Shown here: positions 1-9,500 of the stretch, one piece after another | Position numbering within the stretch: the first letter of the stretch is position 1 | Layout of the letters: each line of letters begins with the position of its first letter | Notes under the pieces: generated by a model | Told to the model about the DNA's origin: nothing | Databases searched by the model: none | The model's input: the letters and a program-made list of their open reading frames with translations, nothing else | Translations under genes and position numbers: made by a program | Source of the DNA: Haplosporangium gracile | Lineage: Eukaryota; Mortierellomycota; Mortierellomycetes; Mortierellales; Mortierellaceae | Assembly: GCA_015499985.1 (NCBI GenBank) | Contig: JAAAUF010001182.1 | Location: 1 to 10,702 of the forward strand | Reading direction: 5' to 3' | DNA: 10,702 bases

Positions 1-47
1 TTGTCGCTCTCACCGACAAGGCCCGGGTTCGATCCCCGGACTGGGAA
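1..47 (+). tRNA. tRNA-Glu(CTC), 3' part, 5' end outside window
   Basis: The fragment begins just before the anticodon arm. The stem TGTCG (2-6) pairs perfectly with CGACA (14-18) around the loop CTCTCAC (7-13), which gives anticodon CTC at 9-11 and so glutamate. A four-base variable region (19-22) follows. The T arm is CCGGG (23-27), loop TTCGATC (28-34) and CCCGG (35-39), with all five pairs Watson-Crick, and it contains the internal Pol III B box. The acceptor 3' strand is 40-46, with discriminator A at 47. CCA is not encoded, as expected for a nuclear eukaryotic tRNA gene. The D arm and acceptor 5' strand lie upstream of the window, so I cannot check the A box, the acceptor pairing or any upstream intron. 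Confidence 0.9.
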
Positions 48-50
48 TTA

Positions 51-56
51 TTTTTT
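51..56 (+). terminator. Pol III T-run terminator of the tRNA gene
   Basis: A run of six T starts four bases after the tRNA discriminator base. This is the usual Pol III stop signal and spacing. Confidence 0.75.
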
Positions 57-1260
57 ATTTGTATTTGATTAATCTGACCGCTCACTTTTTTCTTCGAGAG
101 CAGCGCAGGGTCTCCATTTCGGCGTTTCCCTGTTCCGTGGTTCTGAAAAAATGGGCCAAGAGCTATTTTTTTCATATTTTCTCCGGCGTGAATAATAAGC
201 CGGACAACTGACCCAGAAATAGTAATTTTTTTTATTCTTTCGCTTCTTTGATGTGTCAAACATACGCAAGTATACCTGAGCTTTGCGGTCACCAGGCCGG
301 TATCTTTACCATGTGAATGTGGAAAATGGTTGAAGGGATGAAGAGATTAGGATATTTTGAAACAGCCCTTTAGAACCCATTTAAGCAATGGGGCGGCTAT
401 TTTTTTTTTTCATATACGATCGAATTTTTGCAATAGCCACGCACTTTCTTTACGAAAGCCATGGCTGTTTTTCATGAGCGCCAAGAGGAGATAGTCTGTT
501 GTTATGATGGACGAGATATTTTTGAGATCCATTGTTTTTATTCTTTGGCTATGCGATATGATTATGGCAAAGGAAGAAGAGGAACAAGTTTGTTTTTTTA
601 TTGTCGTCAAAGAGCAGACAGGTTATAAACCGCAGAGAGTCCGGGCGATATCCAGGAACAAAAGAACAGGCAGAACAGTACAGCCATTTGTATGTGCTTG
701 CGTTGAGTGGCTGTTCGGTCGGTAATTGTACCGATTGTTGATTAAATGCAAAAATAGAGTTGAAGTTCTTCATTTCTGCCGTGTGTCTGGATATGAAATT
801 TGATGGAAATCTGAGAGCCCCCCTCCCCCCCCGCAGCCTTCTTCCTTTTCCCCCTGTGCCTGTCCTCGTTTTGCCTCCCACCTTAACAGATACAGGAAAC
901 AGCAATAGCACCAGCTGCTGCAGCGAAAGCAAACCAAGGCAGTTGACAAACAGGATAGTCAGCAAGCAGGGCAAGCCCTGAACGATTGGATTGACTAAGT
1001 AGGAAAACAATGATAGGGCGTGGTGAAGGTCTGGGAGGTCAGGCGAGATGACAAATCGCCAACAGCAACAGACGCAGGTACAGCACGCCTTGGTGGCTTT
1101 TCGATAATTGGAAGGTTGAAGGTGCTCCGTCGCGCAAGCTTAAATATCAAGGGTAACGACCACAGACTAAGATGACAATACCAAGGCGCGTGTCCCTTAG
1201 TCTAATAATGTCAGTTAGAACTGGAACGTAGCATCAATAAAGGGTCTCTACAAACACGAG
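57..1260. other. Intergenic DNA, no supported gene
   Basis: No open frame here has recognisable protein motifs, and I found no further tRNA T arm (TTCRANY flanked by a stem) on either strand. Contents seen directly: an 11-T run at 400-410; a small CTTTC/GAAAG hairpin with an adjacent AGCCATGGCT palindrome near 445-467; and a C-rich stretch at 818-832 (C6-T-C8) with C5 at 850-854. A 153-codon minus-strand open frame crosses this C-rich stretch but looks like chance. Confidence 0.6.
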
Positions 1261-2251
1261 ATCCTCGTCTTGCTCACCTCCCGTTTTTTTTAAGTGCCGT
1301 TTTTGTCGCTACGCTACGAAGAAAAAAATAAGGTGTGGATGACCATGAACATCATGACCGCTTGAGAAAAAAAATAACAATAGGAGATAGAGAGAGAGGA
1401 GGAGAATGATGATGGATGAATGAATGAGTGAGAAAGCGCGGGCATTTTGTCAAGAAACAGTTGGGTCAAGAAAAAAAACAGTGGTAGGCCGTTTTGATCT
1501 GATGAGCAACCCCTATTTTCAACCTCCCTAGGCCCTTTGTTTTTTAGTGAATGTAGAGAATGTCGTGCTGAGCGGCGTCTTTGCTCCTTTTTGTGCACAG
1601 GACACCACGCGCCTCATTGTGTTTCTCACTATTAACCCTCTCTCTCTTTGTTTTTGTCTTTGGACCTGCATCCAATAACTCAAAAAGTACAGTTTGAACT
1701 GTTGGACCTGTGTTCTCAAAAAGGCATTTTTTTTCATATAGTAGAAGGGTATAAACAATAGAATGGGCAACTGGATTTTTTACTTCTGGAAACAAGGGTT
1801 GGTTGGCGATGGATAGAGAAAACAGAGATAAATGGAGATGAAGAAAGGAAAGAGAAAGAGGAGGAAGAATAAGAAGAAAGTTGGTGGATATGGAACCCAG
1901 AAGATGGATGCTGGTTTATTATTTTTTGTGCGTGTCTGGTTTTTCGGGTGTCCTCGTGCAACACATCAACTGCCTCCTCATTTTTTGTTTGCTTTGTTTT
2001 TTGTTGTTACGTCGTTTACTTTGCCATATTTGCGACTCCTAATCTCTCGTCTTTTCCTTTAGTAAGTCTGGCGCCTCATCATTGCAGGCAGGAATGATAC
2101 AGTAATGTATTGAAGAGACAGCGAGGGTAAATCACACACATATGTATCATCCAACACCGATCGATGTCATCTCAGAGCCCAGGGTTTGCTAATTCGGGAT
2201 GCGGGGGTAAGGGACTGCAGTCCGATAACGAGCTGGTGCGGGTTTCCGTAG

Positions 2252-2263
2252 ACACACACACAC
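2252..2263 (+). repeat. (AC)6 microsatellite
   Basis: Six AC units are seen directly, followed after about 30 bases by a (GA) run at 2296-2306. Both are short, and no function is evident. Confidence 0.8.
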
Positions 2264-2687
2264 GCGCATGTAATCCGGCGAGCGAGACAAGAGACGAGAG
2301 AGAGAGTGACAATCGAACAGACTCAGCGGATGGCATGGCAAAATATTTCAAGACGTGATCCCTCCTCGCTTTCAGTCTTGTTATTTATTATGGCTTGGCA
2401 GACAACGCCAACTGTGCGAAAAAGACAGCCCTTAGCACTCAATGATGAGAGCAATGTCCTTTGATTCCCTTTTCCTTTTCGTTACCGACGTGAGTTAGTA
2501 TGTCTGTTTCTGGCTGCTGCTGTAGTACTCTGCCTTTTGTCTTTTTCATCAATTGCAGACTGTTAAGCTCAAAGGCCAAGCAATTGGGCTTGACAGCCTT
2601 GGCTTTGTGTTATTGAAAAATGGCTGGGTTATTATGGGCTTGATGGACAGGCCGCAGGCTAGCACGATGTTGACGGGGAAGTATACA

Positions 2688-2705
2688 TGTACATGTCCAT
2701 GTACA
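2688..2705. repeat. Short perfect dyad TGTACATG-TC-CATGTACA
   Basis: Two 8-base arms are exact reverse complements separated by two bases. They are embedded in a hexamer-like series of ATGTAC, ATGTCC and ATGTAC. The form would suit a binding site for a dimeric regulator, but no specific factor is recognised. The distance to the ATPase start is about 800 bases. Confidence 0.5.
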
Positions 2706-3163
2706 CTTGTGCAGAGTTGAGAAAGAAGGAAGAGGAGAAGGAAGAGAGGGAGGCAAAGCGTAAGAATGCAAAGGCGGAGCAAGGAAGGACATATGTGATG
2801 CATATAGGTTTTCCCTGCTTCCTTGCCTCCCTGCTCTGTCTGTTCCCGTTTGCAGCTTGCCATGCACAGGAATGGGATCGTGGGTGTCAGTCAGTCGAGG
2901 AAGGTTAGGTCTTCTTCCTCGTCTGTAGCTGGTAATCGATAGGCACTGAGCAGCAGACAAGAGAAAACCAATTCGCACAGCCCTGATTTTTTCTTCTTAT
3001 TACAAACAGATATGCTCAAGTCTATTAGCCTCCGAATACCCACACACATTTTTTCTCTCTTCTACTTCTTTGTGTGATCGACTTCTTTCTTCTCTCTTTA
3101 TCTCTTCACCTCTCTCCTCTCCTCTTTTTTTTCTTTTTATCCCTCCACCGACCACGGCGTCAT

Positions 3164-3190
3164 TTTCTTTCTTTCTTTCTTTCTTTCTTT
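3164..3190 (+). repeat. (TTTC)n microsatellite, about 6.75 units
   Basis: Six complete TTTC units and a trailing TTT are seen directly. It lies inside the pyrimidine-rich leader or promoter of the ATPase gene. Tracts of this kind are expected to vary in length between strains. Confidence 0.9.
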
Positions 3191-3353
3191 ATCTACCCTC
3201 TGCTCTTCTTTCTTCTATTCCTGTTACTTCCCTCGTATACCCCCACTCTCCACTCTCCATTCTCACTTATCCTTCTATTGCTACTAAACACATACTCACA
3301 CCTACCACACTGGCATCATTCTCTCCCACTTTCACCGCTGTTTTCACACCCTC

Positions 3354-3377
3354 ATGCAACTCTTCTTGACGACATAG
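3354..3377 (+). promoter_or_regulatory. Possible seven-codon upstream ORF (MQLFLTT)
   Basis: This is the only ATG in the roughly 495 bases before the ATPase start, and it is followed by a TAG after seven codons. The stop lies 131 bases before the main ATG. If the transcript starts upstream of 3354, this small frame could tune translation of the ATPase. If it starts downstream, the frame is irrelevant. Confidence 0.3.
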
Positions 3378-3508
3378 ATCTACCTCTCCTAAAAAAAACG
3401 ACCACTGCACTCTCGTTTCATCATCGCCGACCACTGCCATCTTTCTCTCTACATCATTTCGCATTCCCAGCCTCTCTATATATAGTTTAATAGCTATTAT
3501 AGCCAACA

Positions 3509-6500
3509 ATGGACTTTCTATACCGCGCCATTCCTCATCGGATCCGCCGCCTCGTCTCCAACAAGGCCAAGGAAGGCAATGGCCCAGAGGACAGCTACCG
3601 ACTCCGGAGGATGGAGTCCCATGCCTCCATGTCCGTAACTAAGCGCCGGCGCATCTTTCTCAACCTCACCCCAGAGTCCATCGAGAATGACCTGGACGCT
3701 CCCAACGAGTCCTTGCCGCATTACCCGACCAACAAAGTCACCACCTCGGTAAATACTATTCCCGCCCGCGGATAATACCCTGCCTTTTTTCTTTTCTTTG
3801 ATAACGTCGTCATCATGCAATTGGGTCTGGCAGAGAGACCCTGGAGCTCCGTGGCCCCGCTCTGGCGCTCAGCTATTATTGACCCTATTTTTTCAACATC
3901 CGTTTATGACTATCACGAGGCATGGTTGTCATGGAATGTGTGCGATCCATTCGGGCCATTTTTACTCCTTGACCCTGCAGTCCATACCCTAGCCCAGGCA
4001 AAGGCTCAGGCTCAGGCTGGGTGAGGGTGAGGTTATCCTTCATTGTGTTCTTTTGGTTTTTGGTGTGCCTGTGCCAGTGTATCTCTTTCTTTTCGTTTGG
4101 ATCGAAAAGGTCATGTCATTGTTGACAATGGGCCATTGTTCACTTGTCATCCCTCTTCTTTAACATCGCCCGCCTCCTACTTCCTCACCACTCCCCTCCT
4201 TTTTTTACCCTGCCCTACCCCGTCCTGTCCCTCGTGTCGCCCACCAAGCTGCAGTTGGCTCTGCGCAAAACGTGAAGAAGAGCAAAAAAAGAGGGGTGCA
4301 AAACAAAATAATGACAAAAACAAAAAGATGTGAATGTAAAGTGAGTTCGGGCAGATTGACTTTTGTCTACAGAAACACATGCACAGTAATTGTTGTCGTT
4401 TTTATTAGAGCGCTGCTCAGAGGGAAGACCCCTCCTCTACGGGCCATCTCTCTTCCACGTTATCCCAAAAGCTCAATTGGCCTGGTCTATTCCTCCATTA
4501 TATCAGCAATCCAGTATTCCCTGTCTCCAACAACAGACAAACACCGCTGTCGACTAGCATCCCTGTCGATTCGCTTTTAAATCCAGACCGCCTTCTTCCC
4601 CTTCCCCTTCCTCTCTACTCTTTCGCCACTCGCCTTTTTTTGTGGCACCATCCACCACGGAATACTCTACCCTGCTCTCATATTCGACCGTGCTCTCAAC
4701 CACTTTTTGTCTGTTCATGATAAAAAAAAAACCAGCCAACCTTTGCCAAGATTCATTTAGTAGAAAGAGGGTAATCGCGACGGGAGAGGTGTGTGTGTGT
4801 GAGCTCTGTGTGTTATATGTTTATTACATTACACACACATATGTGGATATCGGTATGAGCATGGGTCATCGTATGGATGGTTGCGATAGCAACTGGCCTC
4901 GTTTTGTGTTGCTCTATCGATCATGTTTTTATCGCATTTGCGCTGTTTCCTCATCTATGGATGGGAGAGAGTGAGAAAAGTGGATCCCTTGATTTGTTCT
5001 TTGTGCAATCAGAATCAATCAAATGATATTTTAAACCCTTTGCACTAACGACAACAAAATATAATGTTTTCCCATCGGACTATCAATAGAAATACGATCT
5101 CTTCTCCTTCATACCCAAAAACCTGTTTGAGCAGTTCCGTCGTCTCGCCAACCTCTACTTCCTCTTCGTCGCCGGACTCTCTATCGCTCCCATCCTCGGA
5201 GGATTCGCTCCCTTCCTTACCTTCCTGCCCCTCATCTTCATCATCACCGTAACCGCCATCAAGGACGCCATCGAGGACTGGAAACGCAGGAAATCAGATG
5301 AGGCCTTCAACAATGCCCCCACCATCCTCCTCCGCAACTGGACAAACACCAACATCAGCAGCAGTGGAGCCAGCAAACTACAGGCCATTCAATCGGCCAT
5401 CAGCGGTCTCTTCCTCTGGAAAAAGCCCGTCGCCAGCGGGCCTGGTCGCGCGGCTGCCATTAATGCCGCATCTCAAACAGCCACTACGCCCAGCGGACGC
5501 TCGGACCAAAACTCTTACTTTGATGGACACTCGGGGCACGGGGCGACAACGGACGAACAGGATTCTGCTGGCAGGCCTGCTCGACGCATTCGCCGCAACA
5601 TCCCTCACTCTGTCTTGAACCGCACCGAATCTTATTCAGGAAAAAGCAATGGAGCCAAGTGGGACGACTGCATTTGGCAGGATGTCAGGGTGGGCGACAT
5701 TGTCTATCTGAAGAACGACGACCCCATTCCTGCCGACATTGTCATTCTTTCGACCTCAGAGCCCGATGAACTTTGCTTTATCGAAACAAAGAACTTGGAT
5801 GGAGAGACCAACCTCAAGATTCGTCGTGGACTGACCGCCACCAAGGGACTCCGGACACCAGCCGACATTGACAGGGCAGCATTCTATGTGGAATCAGAAG
5901 CACCTCACGCTAACCTATACTCTTACCAAGGAGCATTGAAGTGGTTGATTTCGGATGGCGCGGACATGCCAGCGCGGGATCGTGTGGTTCACAACAAAAC
6001 CGAGTCGATCACCATCAACGAGATTCTGCTTCGTGGATGCGTCTTGAGGAACACAGATCACGTCATCGGTATGGTGCTCTTTACTGGAACGGACACCAAG
6101 ATCATGTTGAACTCGGGAGATACACCCAGTAAACGCAGTCGTATCGAAAAGGATCTCAACTTCCATGTGAGTAGGAAAAAAAAAAGTGTTTTGTGGCGAG
6201 TTGTAGCATGATTGCATCTAGGAGGACTTTTATATCGAATATTGTGTTACAGGCCTGACAGTATCTATTCTTTTTTCTAAATCCGATGTCAATCGTAGAT
6301 CGTCATGAACTTTATTATCTTGTTTGCGCTCTCTATCGGATCTGCTATCGCCAACGGCGTTATTTTTGCAGACACATCGAACAACTCTGGAACGTACTTT
6401 GAGTTCGGAGCGGATGCCTCGACCCCCTTCATGTCGGCGTTCATCACCTTCTGGTATGTGAGGATTTCAAGAACTATCATTTGACACCAAACTAAAAGGA

Positions 6501-9500
6501 CAGAATTCTAGCTCGTCAGTTTAATAACTCATGCGATGATTCAATTTTGTTTCGTAGGTCGTGCTTGATATTGTACCAGAACATCGTCCCCATTTCTCTG
6601 TACATCAGTATCGAAATCGTCAAGACAGCTCAGGCATATTTTATTCACAAGGATATCGACATGTACGACGAGCGCGTTGATCAGGCGTGTACACCAAAGA
6701 CCTGGAACATCTCGGACGACTTGGGACAGATCGAGTACATCTTTTCCGACAAAACCGGCACATTAACCCAGAACGTGATGGAGTTCCAAAAGTGCACCAT
6801 CAACGGAATCGATTATGGTGTAGGCGAGACCGATGCGACTCGTGGGCAAAAAATGAGTGGTGACGGAGAGTTTGAGCCCATGGAGTTCGAATCGGACGAG
6901 GACTATCTCATCAAGCTAGGCCAGGAACGGCTCAAGATGAAGGTGGCCATGGACCAGCTGTTCGACAACAAGTACTATTCCGACAAGACGACGTTTGTTG
7001 ATTCCGATCTCTTTGCCGACATGGCGGACCCCACCTCAAAACACGCCAAGGCCATTATGAACTTTTGGACTGCCGTTGCAGTGTGCCATACCGTCATTGC
7101 TGAGCGGGATATCGACGTGGATCCTTACAAGATTGAGTATAAGGCTCAGTCGCCCGATGAGGCTGCGTTGGTTTCGACAGCTCGTGACGTTGGATTCGTG
7201 TTTCTGGAGAAGAAGGGTCCCATCATGCATCTGGAGATTATGGGTCAGCCCCGCGCCTACAAGGTCTTGAACATTCTGGAGTTCAACTCGAACAGGAAGC
7301 GTATGTCAATTATTCTGCGACCACCAGAGGGAGGAATTGTTCTCGTCTGCAAAGGAGCCGACAGTGTGATCTACGAACGTTTGGACAAAGCTGATGAGCA
7401 AAGCAAGCTCCGTGAGGATACTCTCGTGGATCTGGAACGCTTCGCTAACGAAGGTATCTTGGTGTCTTTTTCAATTGTTTGGGAAGTTCTTCACGTGACA
7501 CGAATGAAACAATGCAGTCTACTAATATACCTTTTGTCTACTCTGGTTTGATAGGTCTTCGTACTCTCTGCTTGGCTTATCGCAAGATCAGCGAGGAGGA
7601 GTATGCCAACTGGGTTCTTGACTACGACGAGGCTTGCAACACTATCCATAACCGTGACGAAAACATCGAGAACGCTTGCGAGGGGATCGAGCACTCTTTG
7701 ATTCTGCTCGGAGGAACTGCTATCGAGGATCGTCTTCAGGAAGGAGTTCCAGAGTGTATTGCCCTCCTGTCGCGCGCTGGAATCAAGCTTTGGGTTCTCA
7801 CAGGAGACAAGACCGAGACTGCCATCAACATTGGATTCGCCTGTAACTTGTTGCAGCGCGATATGATTCTTATCATCATTCAGGCACAGGACAAGGAAGA
7901 CACACGGGAACAGCTCATGAAGGCGCTCGACAAATTTTGGGGTCGTGAAGCTGATAAGGATCCATCTCTCGTCAACAAGTCTCATGCGCTGATTATCGAT
8001 GGAGAGACCCTCAAGTACGGACTGTCCCCCTCGCTCAACGGATTGCTCCTGGATGTCAGCAAGCGATGCAAATCTGTGATCTGTTGCCGTGTCTCCCCTC
8101 TGCAAAAGGCCAAGGTTGTCAGCATGGTCAAGCGTGGTTTAGATGTCATGACATTGTCGATCGGTGATGGAGCCAACGATGTGTCGATGATTCAGGAAGC
8201 CAATATTGGAGTCGGTATTGCCGGAGAGGAGGGTCGCCAGGCTGTCATGGCTTCTGATTTCGCCATTGCGCAGTTCCGTTTCTTATCCAAGCTTCTTTTG
8301 GTCCACGGACGTTGGTCGTACATTCGAATTTCGGAGATGATCTTGACCTTCTTCTACAAGAACATTGTTTGGACCTTGACCATCTTTTGGTTCCAGTTCT
8401 TCTCTGGGTAAGACTTGATGAATGAAAGGCAAAACATGTTGACGCGCGCCCAAAATGAATCAAGTCATCTAACTTTCATATTTTTTTTTTGCTTAACTTT
8501 AGGTTCACTGCCCTGCTTTTGTTCGACTATACCTTTGTGGTCCTGTACAATCTACTGTTCACCTCGTTGCCAATCATGTTTATGGGCGCCTTTGACCAGG
8601 ATGTTGATGCTAAGACGTCGATGCAGTTCCCCGCTCTCTACCTCCGTGGTATTAAGCAGAAGCACTTTACTCGTAGCAAGTTCTGGCTTTATGTCTTGGA
8701 TGCACTCTACCAGTCGATCATCTGCTTCTTTATCCCCTGGTATCTGTCGAACGGTGTCTACGCTAGTGGTCGCAGCACCAACGATTTGGTCGCGCTCGGT
8801 ACCTTGATCTCTGCCTGCTCGGTCGTCGTCGCCAACCTGTATGTCGGTCTAAACATGTTCCACTGGACCAAGATGATTTTCACCGTGATCTTTGGATCTA
8901 TCATCGTGTTCTTCCTCTACTGCTGGGTCTACGCCAACTTTTTCACCATCGATAACACCTTCTACGGCATGGACGACATCATCCTTAACAGTCCCGCGTT
9001 CTGGTTTGCGATCGCATTGTCGGTGATCTTGACCATGTTGCCCCACTATGTCTACAAGTTTGCCCGCCAGTACTTGAAGCCCAACGACATCATCATTGTC
9101 CGTGAGCAGCTTTACAGGGAGAAGCATCCCTCCAAGAAGGAGCGTCGCGCCAGGAAGTTGAAGGCCATGGCTATCCGGGAAAGTGAGATGAACGGCACCA
9201 CCAGCAGCTTCCAGGATCCAGGCATCATCAGCGGCAATCATGTTTTAGGAGACGACGATTTGGAGGACGACGATTTGGATCAAGTCCCCGTCATTCGCCA
9301 TTCACCCACCATCCTTTCGCCTGAAGATCCCAACGAGCAGAAGCCTGGCGATATTCGCCAGCGTCAGCCCTCCCCCTCGCCCATGTCTAGTTTGAACAGG
9401 ATGGATGAGGCTTACCATCTGAAGATATCATCTGAGGACTCAGGAGTCACACCTTCGTCACAGCTGCCCCAACGTGAGTTGACGGGACGGAGACGGGTTA

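Larger units (their letters stand above)
1261..2950. other. Intergenic DNA with simple repeats, no supported gene
   Basis: No convincing coding frame or RNA gene was found. The stretch alternates between strand-asymmetric tracts. Purine-rich tracts lie at about 1381-1435 (GA and GATG/GAAT-like repeats), 1826-1877 and 2714-2790. Short microsatellites lie at 2252-2263 (AC) and 2296-2306 (GA). T-rich stretches lie around 1920-2060. An 8-bp dyad sits at 2688-2705. Composition is AT-rich with frequent homopolymers, unlike the exons further on. A spliced gene with very short exons, or a noncoding RNA, cannot be excluded by eye. Confidence 0.55.
2951..3508 (+). promoter_or_regulatory. Promoter and pyrimidine-rich leader of the P4-ATPase gene
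   Basis: This stretch precedes the ATPase start codon. A CCAAT sequence lies at 2968-2972. From about 3046 to the start codon the + strand is dominated by C and T, a common property of fungal core promoters and leaders. A (TTTC)n microsatellite lies at 3164-3190. Only one ATG occurs between 3015 and 3508, at 3354, and it opens a seven-codon frame that ends at 3377. TATATATA lies at 3477-3484, only about 25 bases upstream of the start codon. The transcription start cannot be placed from sequence alone, so how much of this is promoter and how much is 5' UTR is unknown. Confidence 0.55.

Noticed and set aside
818..854. Possible G-quadruplex on the minus strand (G5, G8, G6 runs)
   Set aside because: The runs are uneven, with a 17-base gap before G5. 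It is weak as a regulatory call and not near a gene start.
549..1010. Minus-strand open frame of 153 codons
   Set aside because: It crosses a homopolymer C tract and has a biased, motif-free composition with no domain pattern. It is most likely a chance open frame.
1381..1435. Purine-rich tracts as possible minus-strand promoters (also 1826-1877 and 2714-2790)
   Set aside because: On the minus strand they are CT-rich like the ATPase leader, but no coding frame with recognisable features follows any of them.
2442..2448. ATGATGA resembling a box C of a C/D snoRNA
   Set aside because: I found no CTGA box D at a suitable distance and no terminal stem.
3074..3490. Plus-strand open frame of 138 codons upstream of the ATPase
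   Set aside because: It is the translation of the polypyrimidine leader (mostly Leu, Ser, Phe, Pro) and has no ATG start near its beginning.
3499..3502. Possible 3' splice site (TATAG) of a 5' UTR intron just before the ATG
   Set aside because: The upstream pyrimidine tract is suggestive, but there is no clear donor and branch-point pair, and the sequence alone cannot support it.
3815..4024. 69-codon open frame inside intron 1
   Set aside because: It starts with ATG and is fairly balanced in composition, but it is short, has no recognisable motif, and the P4-ATPase block is restored only when the whole stretch is spliced out.
7491..8105. Minus-strand open frame of 204 codons
   Set aside because: It lies antisense to conserved nucleotide-binding and phosphorylation-domain codons of the ATPase and spans intron 4. 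It is a shadow of the real gene.
8849..9241. Minus-strand open frame of 130 codons
   Set aside because: It is antisense to the TM8-TM10 and juxtamembrane codons and has no independent protein features.
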